In this document: piece by piece, positions 8,448 to 15,589 of the stretch | How positions within the stretch are numbered: the stretch's first letter is position 1 | Layout: each line of letters starts with the position of its first letter | NCBI GenBank assembly: GCA_026415015.1 | Contig: JAOAHW010000031.1 | Span: forward strand, 1 to 15,589 | Direction: 5' to 3' | Length of the DNA: 15,589 nucleotides | Origin: Syntrophorhabdaceae bacterium | GTDB lineage: Bacteria; Desulfobacterota; Syntrophorhabdia; Syntrophorhabdales; Syntrophorhabdaceae | Translations under genes and position numbers: made by a program | Notes under the pieces: generated by a model | What the model was told of the DNA's origin: nothing | Database searches by the model: none | Seen by the model: only the letters and a program-made list of their open reading frames with translations

Positions 8448-9322
8448 CCGAATAACCCCTGTGGTCGCACTACAACTATTATAAAGTAGGCGAGATATAC
8501 TATTGTAAATTTAAAATGGGGGCCCAGAAAATCTGAGCCTATAATCTGTCCGAAGACAGGGAATATCATCATGATAATACCTACAAGAAGTCCTGCAAAA
8601 AATACGCCCTTGATGCTGCCAAACCCTCCCAGGGCAACGCAGGCAAAGGCTATCATAACAAAGAGTATACCCACCATGGGATAGGCATAGTAGAAATTTA
8701 CAAGGAGTCCCCCTGCAATACCCACAGTGCCGCCCCCTATGGCCCAGGCAAGGGCATTCATCTTGTCTGTCTTTATACCCATATATGTGGCTGCCTCTTT
8801 ATTTATGGCTGTGGCCTGGAGGGCCTTACCTGTCTTTGTCTTGTACAGGAAATAATACACCACAGCAAATGAAATAAGGCTTAAAAATCCTGCAGCGAGC
8901 TTTGTCCCGTCAAATATAAAAGGTCCAATGGAGTAACTCTTGCCAACAAGGACACCCTTATCTATCATCCTGTAGTCAGCACTGAATAAAAACATGGCAA
9001 GATACTGTAAAAAGAGCATGAGACCGAATGTACCAAAGAGCTGGGCAATGGCAGGACCCCTAAGTAGATACCTGATAAGCCAGTAATAAGATGCCAGGCC
9101 AAGGAGTACGCCTAAGGCAGCAGATACAGGCAGTGCAAGGAGGGGGTCTATGTTGAGAAAGTAGTTTGTCCAATAGACAGCATACATACCGAGCATTAGA
9201 AACTCACCATGGGCAAAGTTCACTATATCCATTACACCGAATATAATGGTTAGACCGAGGGCAACAAGGGCGAATAAAAGCCCGATGAGTATACCCTGTA
9301 ATAGCGCATCAATAACAAGCAT
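8435..9322 (-). CDS. livH: Branched-chain amino acid-type ABC transporter permease, LivH
   Basis: Inner-membrane permease of 295 residues, mostly hydrophobic. The family signature GLTIIFGVMDIVNFAHGEF lies at about 23-41. The cytoplasmic coupling region ATAINKEAATYMGIKTDKMN follows in the middle of the protein. ATG 9322 is preceded by GAGAGTAGAG. It is separated from the binding-protein gene by 69 nt that hold a stable hairpin, and overlaps livM. Length and motif order match LivH. Confidence 0.93.
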   Translation of the reverse strand: MLVIDALLQGILIGLLFALVALGLTIIFGVMDIVNFAHGEFLMLGMYAVYWTNYFLNIDPLLALPVSAALGVLLGLASYYWLIRYLLRGPAIAQLFGTFGLMLFLQYLAMFLFSADYRMIDKGVLVGKSYSIGPFIFDGTKLAAGFLSLISFAVVYYFLYKTKTGKALQATAINKEAATYMGIKTDKMNALAWAIGGGTVGIAGGLLVNFYYAYPMVGILFVMIAFACVALGGFGSIKGVFFAGLLVGIIMMIFPVFGQIIGSDFLGPHFKFTIVYLAYFIIVVVRPQGLFGWKN

Positions 9323-9355
9323 AAATCTCTACTCTCTTTATAATAATCTTGGTTT

Positions 9356-9381
9356 AGCAGGGGATATTTACAGCCCCTGCT
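9356..9381. promoter_or_regulatory. Intergenic hairpin between binding-protein and permease genes
   Basis: AGCAGGGG (9356-9363) and CCCCTGCT (9374-9381) form a perfect 8-bp GC-rich stem with a 10-nt loop. No T run follows on the minus strand. Such hairpins behind binding-protein genes commonly protect the upstream mRNA and let the binding protein be made in excess over the membrane parts; here that role is inferred. Confidence 0.5.
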
Positions 9382-9391
9382 TATTATAAAT

Positions 9392-10690
9392 CTATTTCCA
9401 GCCAGGGAATGGGTATATAAAATTGGCTGTTGCAAGTTCAAAGGGATAGACTATCTCAAGGCTTATGCTGCCATCAGGCTTTTTCTGGTACTGGCCGATG
9501 AGGCCCCTTCCCAGGATATTCTGTCCCTTTGCATCGAATTTTACGCCTTCCCATGGCATGACAAGCTCGTGTGCCGGGATATTTATCTCATTACATGCCT
9601 TCTGGATTGCCTTTGGGTCAGTGGAGCCTGCCTTATTAAGGACATATGCCCATGTCTGTACACCTACTACAGACCTGGCTGTGGCGCCTGTCAGGTCATC
9701 ACCATATTTCTTTTTATAAAGGGCATTTACCTGACCTGCCACCTTTTTTACCTTTGTTATCTTGTCAATAAAGACTGTCCTTGTGAGGACACCGTTTATA
9801 TCACCGCCGAGCTGTTTTGCAAAATCAGCCATTTCAAAGCCTGCGTTCTGTCCCCATAGGAACTTTGTCTGTGCCTTCATGCCTTTTAAGGTCCTTATCA
9901 TAAGGAGTGAATCAGATAGATAAGATGCAAAGAGCATGGCATCGGGGTTTACAGATAACAAGGCCTTTGCCTCTGATGTTAAATCAGGTGAGTTGGCATT
10001 GTAAAGGATGCCTTTTTTTATTGTAAAACCGTATTCCTTTGCATATGCCTCAATGGATTTTGCCACGCCTGAACCCCACTCTGTGTTCTCACAGGCATAG
10101 GCGAGATTCTGGAGTTGTGCCTTAGGTATTGCCTTTACACCCTTTACCTTGCCCTCAGTGAGGCCCTTGAGAAGCTCAAACAGATCCCTGTTAAAGTAGT
10201 TGTCATGGGGGGTTGTCCTCCAGAACCACTTGAATCCCCTCTCTGTGAGGTCAGGGGATGTGGAAGAGTCATTTATCATGGGTATCCCGTATCTCTCTGC
10301 CACGGCACTTACTGTCTTTGTTACAGCACTGTTGTATGCACCCATAAGTCCTACAACCTTATCATCTAAGATCAGCCTCTTTGCCAGGTCAGCCCCACGG
10401 TCAGGCTCACCACGATGGTCAGCAAATATGAGTTTTATCTTTGCACCACCTAGATTTGGTATACCTCCCCACTGTGCCATAGGTATATCCACACCAGGGG
10501 TCTTGTTGTTTATTATGTCAGCAGTAAGCTCTGCTGCCCTCTGGAGATCCCTGCCTATTGTTGCCAGGGCACCTGATAGGGGGTAGAGGACACCTATCTT
10601 TATCTCCTTCTGGGCATACACAGGTGGTGATATAATCGTAAGAGAGAGAAATAAAACACAGATAAAAAGCATAAATTTTAATGACCTCAT
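9392..10690 (-). CDS. ABC transporter periplasmic amino acid/amide-binding protein (LivK-like)
   Basis: Periplasmic ligand receptor of the importer, family Peripla_BP_6, 432 residues, longer than E. coli LivK (about 369). A Sec signal peptide covers residues 1-26: basic MRSLKF, a hydrophobic core, then likely cleavage after PPVYA before QKEIKIG. There is no lipobox Cys, so the mature protein is soluble. The family opening IKIGVLYPLSGALATIG follows, with YGIPMINDSSTSPDLTERG further on. A strong GGAGG precedes ATG 10690. Ligand is unknown. The pxpABC genes just upstream suggest 5-oxoproline or a related lactam, amide or amino acid, and this is inference only. Confidence 0.9.
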   Translation of the reverse strand: MRSLKFMLFICVLFLSLTIISPPVYAQKEIKIGVLYPLSGALATIGRDLQRAAELTADIINNKTPGVDIPMAQWGGIPNLGGAKIKLIFADHRGEPDRGADLAKRLILDDKVVGLMGAYNSAVTKTVSAVAERYGIPMINDSSTSPDLTERGFKWFWRTTPHDNYFNRDLFELLKGLTEGKVKGVKAIPKAQLQNLAYACENTEWGSGVAKSIEAYAKEYGFTIKKGILYNANSPDLTSEAKALLSVNPDAMLFASYLSDSLLMIRTLKGMKAQTKFLWGQNAGFEMADFAKQLGGDINGVLTRTVFIDKITKVKKVAGQVNALYKKKYGDDLTGATARSVVGVQTWAYVLNKAGSTDPKAIQKACNEINIPAHELVMPWEGVKFDAKGQNILGRGLIGQYQKKPDGSISLEIVYPFELATANFIYPFPGWK

Positions 10691-10734
10691 GACCCTAACC
10701 TCCTTTGTTTCCTGTTATTTTTCATGCAGAATAC

Positions 10735-10763
10735 ATTATACACATTGTTAATCATGTTTTTAA
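10735..10763 (-). promoter_or_regulatory. Possible internal promoter for the liv genes
   Basis: On the minus strand TTAAAA (10758-10763) and a perfect TATAAT (10735-10740) are 17 bp apart. The start site would be near 10728, with a leader of about 37 nt before the binding-protein ATG. The -35 is only a 4/6 match and sits in the last codons of pxpC. This could let the importer be expressed independently of pxpABC. Confidence 0.35.
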
Positions 10764-11681
10764 GAGATTTTTTATTTTTTTCATCCTCTCTATCCAGATT
10801 TTTTCTGCCTCTTCCACTGAGACCCTTTGGAATACCAAATCATCCCCAGGTTTAAGGTGGGCAAGCATATCCTGGTCTATCCTTGCTATAACCCCCAGCC
10901 TTGCATATCCACCCACAGTCCTCTCATGGAGGAGTATTAAGGGCATTCCATCTCCTGGCACCTGGATGGTTCCTGGTAGAATCCCCTCTGATATTATACT
11001 TTTTTCAACACCTTCCTTAAACTCCACAGTAGGACCAGAAAACCTAATCCCTATCCTGTTAGATTTTGTAGAGACCTTGTATGTGGCTCCAAAAAATATC
11101 CCCACAGAATCTTCTCTAAAAAAGTCCTTCTCAGGCCCATCAATAACCCGTAGGACATGAGGAGGGGTCATATTTGGTATGGCATCTCTATCAATGGATT
11201 TTTCTACAGTGTCCTTTATATCCCTGAACCTTATTATGTCCCCTTTTTTTAAAGGCCTACCCTCATATCCTCCAAAATGACACTCCATATTCGTTGTGTA
11301 GCTCCCCATTATCTTCTCTATATCCATTAGACCTGAGAAACCAAGATAATACCTGAATCCACTGTTGACCCTTTTGATCTTAATAACACTACCTTTTTTT
11401 ACCCTTATAGACTGCCAGGAGGTAAAGGGTCTATCATCAAGGATACCTTCTACCCAGGCACCGGTTATGGCAAAGGTCATATCCTTGTGAAACACCAATG
11501 AGAACATCGGGCCTATTGCCTCTATTACAGGCGAGGGATTTTGATGGCCTGTGAGATAGTTGAGAGCCTTATAGGCAAAACCATCGAGGGCAGGGGATGC
11601 TGGTACCCCAATGTCTGAAAACCCGTATCTTCCATTATCCACTATTATTGATTGGAGTCCAGGATTGATTATCTCTATCAT
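10752..11681 (-). CDS. pxpC: 5-oxoprolinase subunit PxpC (biotin-dependent carboxylase-like domain)
   Basis: Third subunit of the prokaryotic 5-oxoprolinase, which opens 5-oxoproline (pyroglutamate) to glutamate using ATP. It has 309 residues, as in E. coli PxpC (about 310). The family opening IEIINPGLQSIIVDNGRYGF is followed by GVPASPALDGFAYKALNYL (26-44) and, near the C-terminus, GYARLGVIARIDQDMLAHLKPGD. This domain is also called AHS2, KipA-like or urea amidolyase-related. The ATG overlaps the pxpB stop as ATGA, so the two are translationally coupled. Historical names (KipA, biotin-dependent carboxyltransferase) describe the same family. Confidence 0.92.
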   Translation of the reverse strand: MIEIINPGLQSIIVDNGRYGFSDIGVPASPALDGFAYKALNYLTGHQNPSPVIEAIGPMFSLVFHKDMTFAITGAWVEGILDDRPFTSWQSIRVKKGSVIKIKRVNSGFRYYLGFSGLMDIEKIMGSYTTNMECHFGGYEGRPLKKGDIIRFRDIKDTVEKSIDRDAIPNMTPPHVLRVIDGPEKDFFREDSVGIFFGATYKVSTKSNRIGIRFSGPTVEFKEGVEKSIISEGILPGTIQVPGDGMPLILLHERTVGGYARLGVIARIDQDMLAHLKPGDDLVFQRVSVEEAEKIWIERMKKIKNLLKT

Positions 11682-12319
11682 AGGGGTATAAACCTCACCC
11701 TGTCACCTGTTTTAAGGATGCTGTATGGTGGTTTTGTATGATCAAATAGCCTCATGTCTGTCCTGCCTATAACCTGCCAGCCACCAGGTGATTCAAAGGT
11801 ATAGATACCTGTCTGGAGCTGGGCAAGGCCCACAGAGCCTGCAGGGACACTGGTTCTTGGTGTTGCAAGCCTCGGTACAAAGAGCCTCTTATCCAGTGCA
11901 CCGAGATAGGGGAAACCAGGGATAAAGCCTATTGTGTAGACTGTGTAGACCGTGGATGTATGGATCTGGATTATCTCTTTTTCTGAAAGCCCTGTGTAGG
12001 ATGATACAGACTCCATATCAGGCCCGTATTCCCCACCGTATCTCACAGGTATATCGTGGATGTGTGTCTCTCTGTCCACTGGTTCAGTGGCCTCTATCTC
12101 AAGCCCCTTTAGATACTGTAATAGACTCTGGTATTCTATCTCTGTGTTGTCAAACACTATAAGACAGGTGTTAAAGGATGGGACTATCTCGATGACACCT
12201 TTTATGTCTTTTGCTTTCAAATAGCCATAGTAGTTGATAACCTGGCTATTTACCTCCGGGTCAATGGTTTTCCCAAATATAATTCTTATTCCACACTCGC
12301 CGTATCTTTGATATTCCAT
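11678..12319 (-). CDS. pxpB: 5-oxoprolinase subunit PxpB (KipI family)
   Basis: Second subunit of 5-oxoprolinase, 213 residues (E. coli about 218), of the AHS1/KipI family. Conserved blocks are in order: RYGGEYGPDM, then GLSEKEIIQIH, GFIPGFPYLG, PRLATPR-SVPAGSVGLA and ESPGGWQVIGRTD near the end. It acts with PxpC, fused or adjacent in most bacteria, and with PxpA. It starts at ATG 12319, with a 64-nt gap after pxpA, and overlaps pxpC by 4 bp. Confidence 0.93.
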   Translation of the reverse strand: MEYQRYGECGIRIIFGKTIDPEVNSQVINYYGYLKAKDIKGVIEIVPSFNTCLIVFDNTEIEYQSLLQYLKGLEIEATEPVDRETHIHDIPVRYGGEYGPDMESVSSYTGLSEKEIIQIHTSTVYTVYTIGFIPGFPYLGALDKRLFVPRLATPRTSVPAGSVGLAQLQTGIYTFESPGGWQVIGRTDMRLFDHTKPPYSILKTGDRVRFIPL

Positions 12320-12383
12320 GTAGTCCTATTGGCAGAATTTATCCATCAGGAAAATCTTCTCAGTAATGTAAAGTGTCCCTCCT

Positions 12384-13166
12384 CTATTTAATAAACCCAG
12401 AGAGGGGCCTTACCTCTATGCCTTCCTTGATGATATAATCTCTTATCTTTTTCGCTGCCTCTATACTCTCCTCATTGTCTCCATGGATGCAGAGGGTGTC
12501 TATGTTCATGTCTATCCACCTGCCGTTTATGCTCCTTATACCCTGCTCTTTAACCATCTGGACTGCCCGTGTTGCTATAAGCTCATTGTCATGGAGGACA
12601 GCATCTTTATATTTTCTTGGCAGGAGTTCACCCTCATCTGTATAGTTCCTATCAGGGAATGCCTCAAGGCCAAGTTTTATCCCCAGCCCACTACATCTTT
12701 TTTTAAATTCTACTGTTTTACCTGTGCCGAGGGTTAAAAATATTATATCGCCGAAGGCCTTTCTCAAGGCATCTATAATCTTCAAGAATAGCTCTTCCTG
12801 ATTTACCATATAGTTGTATAATGCACCATGGAGTTTTACATGCTGTAGTCTTACACCGTATAGGTCTGTAAAGCCCTTAACAGCGCCTACCTGATACACT
12901 ATATAGTTTATAAGCTCTGCCTCTGCCACATCCATAAACCGCCTGCCAAAACCCATAAGGTCAGGATAGCCAGGGTGGGCCCCACACATGACATTGTTTG
13001 ATTTACATAGCTTTACAGTCCTGTCTATTACATTTGGGTCAGAGGCATGGAAACCGCAGGCAATATTGGCAGATGTTATATAGGGGACAACCTTTTCATC
13101 ATTGCCTATTTTATAGTCTCCGAAAGACTCACCCATATCACAGTTTATATCAACCACATTAACCAT
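12384..13166 (-). CDS. pxpA: 5-oxoprolinase subunit PxpA (LamB/YcsF family)
   Basis: First subunit of 5-oxoprolinase. The family opening VDINCDMGESFGDYKIGND is at 5-23, with ANIACGFHASDP (33-44) and CGAHPGYPDLMGFGRR (61-76), which carry the conserved acidic and histidine residues of this TIM-barrel-like family. I chose ATG 13166 (260 residues) because GAGGTG precedes it. A GTG at 13193 would add nine residues. It lies 63 nt after katG and a hairpin. With pxpB and pxpC directly behind it, the complete enzyme is encoded here. Confidence 0.93.
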   Translation of the reverse strand: MVNVVDINCDMGESFGDYKIGNDEKVVPYITSANIACGFHASDPNVIDRTVKLCKSNNVMCGAHPGYPDLMGFGRRFMDVAEAELINYIVYQVGAVKGFTDLYGVRLQHVKLHGALYNYMVNQEELFLKIIDALRKAFGDIIFLTLGTGKTVEFKKRCSGLGIKLGLEAFPDRNYTDEGELLPRKYKDAVLHDNELIATRAVQMVKEQGIRSINGRWIDMNIDTLCIHGDNEESIEAAKKIRDYIIKEGIEVRPLSGFIK

Positions 13167-13184
13167 AATCACCTCTATATTAGC

Positions 13185-13228
13185 AAAAAACACCCCTTAT
13201 GGGAATCATTTTGTTAAAACTCCATAAG
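13185..13228 (-). terminator. Hairpin after katG, weak terminator candidate
   Basis: On the minus strand CTTATGG pairs with CCATAAG (13222-13228 with 13196-13202), with an inner TTTT/AAAA pairing. A T6 run (13185-13190) follows, but five bases (GGGTG) separate it from the stem, so termination is probably partial. No separate pxpA promoter is obvious, so some pxp-liv transcription may come from the katG promoter. Confidence 0.4.
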
Positions 13229-13229
13229 A

Positions 13230-15392
13230 TTAACCCCATATCAGGTCAAAGCGGTCAAGGTTCATGACCTTATCCCATGCAGCAATAAAATCATTGACAA
13301 ATTTTTCCATCCCATCTGCGGCAGCATAGACCTCTGAGACAGCACGGAGCTCATTGTGATGCCCAAAGATCAAATCCACCCTTGTGGCTGACCATTTTAG
13401 TGCCCCTGTTTTTCTCTCATATCCATTAAAGACATATTTTGCATCATCTACAGGCTGCCACTGGGTCTCCATATTCAGGATATTTACAAAGAAATCATTG
13501 GTCAGTGTCTCAGGCCTATGGGTAAATACACCGTATTTAGTGTGGTTATAGTTTGCCCCAAGGACCCTAAGCCCCCCTAAAAGCACTGTCATCTCAGGGA
13601 CTGTAAGGCAAAGGAGTTGTGCCTTGTCAATAAGGAGAGCCTCTGCCTTGAATTTATCAGGGTCTTTTATGTAATTGCGAAAACCATCGGCCATGGGCTC
13701 CATGGCTGAATAAAATGCCACATCTGTCCCTGCCTCTGTGGCATCTACCCTTCCAGGGACAAAGGGCACAGAAACATCAAGGCCTGCATTTTTTGCTGCC
13801 TTTTCAATGGCTGCACACCCACCAAGGACTATAAGGTCTGCAATAGATACCTTCTTGCCATTTTTGTTCTTTTCATTAAAATTACCTTGAATCTTTTCAT
13901 AGAGAGACAGGATTTTAGATAATTCTTCTGGGTGGTTCACCTCCCAGTCCCTCTGGGGTGCAAGGCGAATCCTTGCTCCATTGGCACCGCCACGTCTGTC
14001 TGAATCCCTGTAGGTAGAGGCAGAAGACCAGGCAGTATATACAAGTTCAGATATGCCAAGTCCAGATGATAGAATCCTGGCCTTAAGATTCTTTATATCC
14101 TCTTCATCAATTAAATCATAGTCACGTTCAGGGATTGGGTCCTGCCATAGAAAGACCTCTTTTGGGACATCAGGGCCAAAGTAACATGAGCGGGGACCTA
14201 AGTCACGGTGGATGAGTTTAAACCATGCCTTTGCAAAGGCCTCTTCAAACTCTTTTGGGTTTTCAAGAAAACGGCGTGCAATCTTGGAATATTCTGGGTC
14301 AAACCTGAAGGCAAGGTCTGCTGTGAGCATCATGGGCGGGTGCTTTTTGTTTGGGTCATGGGCATCTGGTATTATTGCCTGGGCACCCTTGGCTACCCAC
14401 TGGTTTTTTCCAGCAGGGCTCTTTGTCAATTCCCATTCATTGTTGAAAAGTAGATGGAGATAGCCTATACCGAAACGGGTAGGTGTGGGAGACCAGGCAA
14501 GCTCAAAACCTGAGGTATAGGTATCTGGGCCCTTGCCGCTTCTGTAGTTATATTGCCAGCCAAGGCCTTGCTGTTCTATGGGGGATGAATCAGGGTCTGG
14601 GCCAAGATAGGTATCTGGGCCTGCACCGTGGCACTTTCCAAAGGCATGACCTCCAGCAACCAGTGCCACAGTCTCTTCATCATTCATTCCCATACGGGAA
14701 AAGGCAACCCTTATCTCTTTAGCTGACTCATAAGGGTCAGGGTTACCCTGCGGTCCTTCTGGGTTTACATAGATTAGACCCATCTCTGTGGCAGCAAAGG
14801 GTTTTTCAAGCACACCATCCTTATGGCGTGCCTTGCCTGTTAGCATCTCCTGTTCAGGCCCCCAGTCTGCACCCTCATCAGGTTCCCAGATATCCTCTCT
14901 ACCCAGGCCAAAACCAATAACCTTTACACCCATAGACTCAAGGGCACAGTTACCAGCCAGGACAATAAGGTCAGCCCATGAGAGTTTTCTGCCGTATTTC
15001 TGTTTTATGGGCCATAGGAGTCTTATGGCCTTATCAAGGCTTACATTGTCAGGCCAGTCAATCCTCGGTGGAAGTCTTATATCACCTGTTCTTGCACCTC
15101 CCCTGCCATCAAAGATACGATAACTTCCAGCACTGTGCCAGGCAAGACGGATAAACAAAGGTCCATAATGACCGAAATCAGCAGGCCACCAGTCCTGGGA
15201 TGCTGTCATAATCTCCTGGAGGTCTTTTTTCACTGCCTGTAGGTCTAATGTTGTACACTCTTTTTTATAATCAAAATCATCACCATAGGGATTAGAATGG
15301 GGACAGTTTTGTCTGAGTACCCTTAGATTCAATCTATCAGGCCACCAGTCAGTAATCCACCTCTTTTTAGTAACTCCTTTTTGTTCGTCCAT
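13230..15392 (-). CDS. katG: Catalase-peroxidase KatG
   Basis: Bifunctional haem catalase-peroxidase, 720 residues, the normal length for the two-domain family. It removes hydrogen peroxide. The N-terminal domain has the distal Arg82, Trp85 and His86 (RLAWHS). The Met-Tyr-Trp adduct is complete: Trp85, Tyr208 (LIYVNPEGPQG) and Met234 (SRMGMND). The proximal haem ligand is His249 in AGGHAFGK. Tyr-Met and Met-His spacings equal those of M. tuberculosis KatG. The proximal-side Asp is in MLTADLAFR. The C-terminal domain repeats the fold (SELVYTAWSSASTYR) without haem-binding residues, as usual. No signal peptide, so cytoplasmic. GGAGGG lies before ATG 15392. A strong promoter with an overlapping inverted repeat precedes it. 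Full activity is expected from the residues. Confidence 0.97.
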   Translation of the reverse strand: MDEQKGVTKKRWITDWWPDRLNLRVLRQNCPHSNPYGDDFDYKKECTTLDLQAVKKDLQEIMTASQDWWPADFGHYGPLFIRLAWHSAGSYRIFDGRGGARTGDIRLPPRIDWPDNVSLDKAIRLLWPIKQKYGRKLSWADLIVLAGNCALESMGVKVIGFGLGREDIWEPDEGADWGPEQEMLTGKARHKDGVLEKPFAATEMGLIYVNPEGPQGNPDPYESAKEIRVAFSRMGMNDEETVALVAGGHAFGKCHGAGPDTYLGPDPDSSPIEQQGLGWQYNYRSGKGPDTYTSGFELAWSPTPTRFGIGYLHLLFNNEWELTKSPAGKNQWVAKGAQAIIPDAHDPNKKHPPMMLTADLAFRFDPEYSKIARRFLENPKEFEEAFAKAWFKLIHRDLGPRSCYFGPDVPKEVFLWQDPIPERDYDLIDEEDIKNLKARILSSGLGISELVYTAWSSASTYRDSDRRGGANGARIRLAPQRDWEVNHPEELSKILSLYEKIQGNFNEKNKNGKKVSIADLIVLGGCAAIEKAAKNAGLDVSVPFVPGRVDATEAGTDVAFYSAMEPMADGFRNYIKDPDKFKAEALLIDKAQLLCLTVPEMTVLLGGLRVLGANYNHTKYGVFTHRPETLTNDFFVNILNMETQWQPVDDAKYVFNGYERKTGALKWSATRVDLIFGHHNELRAVSEVYAAADGMEKFVNDFIAAWDKVMNLDRFDLIWG

Positions 15393-15418
15393 AATAGCCC
15401 TCCTGTATTTAATAACTT

Positions 15419-15449
15419 AAATAGTAATAGGGAGATTATTATTTGTCAA
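15419..15449 (-). promoter_or_regulatory. katG promoter with overlapping inverted-repeat operator
   Basis: On the minus strand a perfect TTGACA (15444-15449) and TACTAT (15421-15426) are 17 bp apart, with the start site near 15414. The arms AAATAGTAAT (15419-15428) and ATTATTATTT (15435-15444) are inverted with 9 of 10 matches around a 6-bp spacer. They fill the space from -10 to -35, which fits a repressor site. A peroxide or iron regulator of the PerR/Fur family is plausible for katG, but the spacing is not the classical PerR box. Confidence 0.6.
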
Positions 15450-15475
15450 GGTGTAAAATCTGCCTGTGTTTATAT

Positions 15476-15498
15476 CTTTGATTAGCCATGAATCAAAG
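15476..15498. promoter_or_regulatory. Dyad midway between divergent promoters
   Basis: CTTTGATT (15476-15483) and AATCAAAG (15491-15498) are perfect 8-bp arms around a 7-bp spacer. Its centre (15487) is about 73 bp from the predicted katG start and about 72 bp from that of the plus-strand gene. This geometry suits one activator serving both, for example a LysR-type protein. The exact T-N11-A pattern is absent. Confidence 0.45.
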
Positions 15499-15522
15499 CA
15501 GATGGCCAGGATGAGATTTACC

Positions 15523-15552
15523 TTGAAGATGTCCTGATAAAAGGATTATAAT
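15523..15552 (+). promoter_or_regulatory. Promoter for the divergent plus-strand gene
   Basis: TTGAAG (15523-15528) and a perfect TATAAT (15547-15552) are 18 bp apart, with the start site near 15559. The palindrome GATTATAATC (15544-15553) overlaps the -10 and resembles half of a PerR-type box. The spacing to the Shine-Dalgarno and ATG that follow is natural. Confidence 0.5.
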
Positions 15553-15582
15553 CTCAAAAAGACTATTTTGGAGGGGGTTTAT

Positions 15583-15589
15583 ATGAACC
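15583..15589 (+). CDS. Start of a divergent gene, cut off by the window edge
   Basis: ATG AAC C at the extreme right edge is preceded by a very strong Shine-Dalgarno, GGAGGGGG (15570-15577), and a good promoter. Only the first residues, Met-Asn, are visible, so the product cannot be named. It shares its control region with katG, so an oxidative-stress function would be a reasonable guess. Confidence 0.6.

Noticed and set aside
9250..9441. Minus-strand 63-codon frame between the binding-protein gene and livH
   Set aside because: It overlaps the ends of both real genes in another frame and spans the intergenic hairpin. There is no ribosome binding site and no known similarity.
10705..11160. 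Plus-strand open frame of 151 codons opposite pxpC
   Set aside because: It lies almost wholly inside the well-supported pxpC gene on the other strand and shows no family features.

Overview
The window is an AT-leaning bacterial segment. Most of its genes use AGG/AGA, ATA and GGG codons freely. It carries a KatG catalase-peroxidase, a branched-chain-amino-acid-type (Liv) ABC importer with a signal-peptide-bearing binding protein, and a molybdenum hydroxylase subunit. This suggests a Gram-negative, probably anaerobic or microaerophilic environmental bacterium. A Desulfobacterota/Syntrophorhabdia-like or Nitrospirota-like lineage would fit, but that is inference and no marker gene here settles it. 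All complete genes lie on the minus strand, so transcription runs from high to low coordinates.

Layout from right to left. At the right edge (15583) a plus-strand gene begins and is cut off after its first codons. It faces katG (15392-13230) across a 190-bp divergent control region with two good promoters, a 26-bp inverted repeat inside the katG promoter and a dyad midway between the two predicted start sites. After katG and a hairpin come pxpA, pxpB and pxpC, the three subunits of the prokaryotic ATP-dependent 5-oxoprolinase. A full Liv-type ABC importer follows: binding protein, two permeases and two ATPases, ending at 6028. The pxp and liv genes are tightly packed, and the simplest reading is uptake and hydrolysis of 5-oxoproline or a related lactam or amide.

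Next comes a two-gene restriction-modification module (5792-3475). It has an N4-cytosine/N6-adenine-type DNA methyltransferase and a restriction enzyme whose catalytic residues match the AvaI/BsoBI family (recognition CYCGRG). Its arginine codons are mainly CGN, unlike the neighbours, which suggests horizontal acquisition. It has its own promoter with an overlapping palindrome.

Below it lies about 1 kb without genes (2453-3474) that is rich in inverted repeats. The most striking is a 115-nt element (2980-3094) that could fold into a three-way junction. At the left end is the molybdopterin-binding subunit of a xanthine-dehydrogenase-family enzyme. Its first 29 codons are out of frame with the rest because of one extra base in a run of five Gs (plus strand), and no FAD or 2Fe-2S subunit genes are adjacent. 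The far left 84 bases may be the tail of a convergent plus-strand gene that ends in a terminator.
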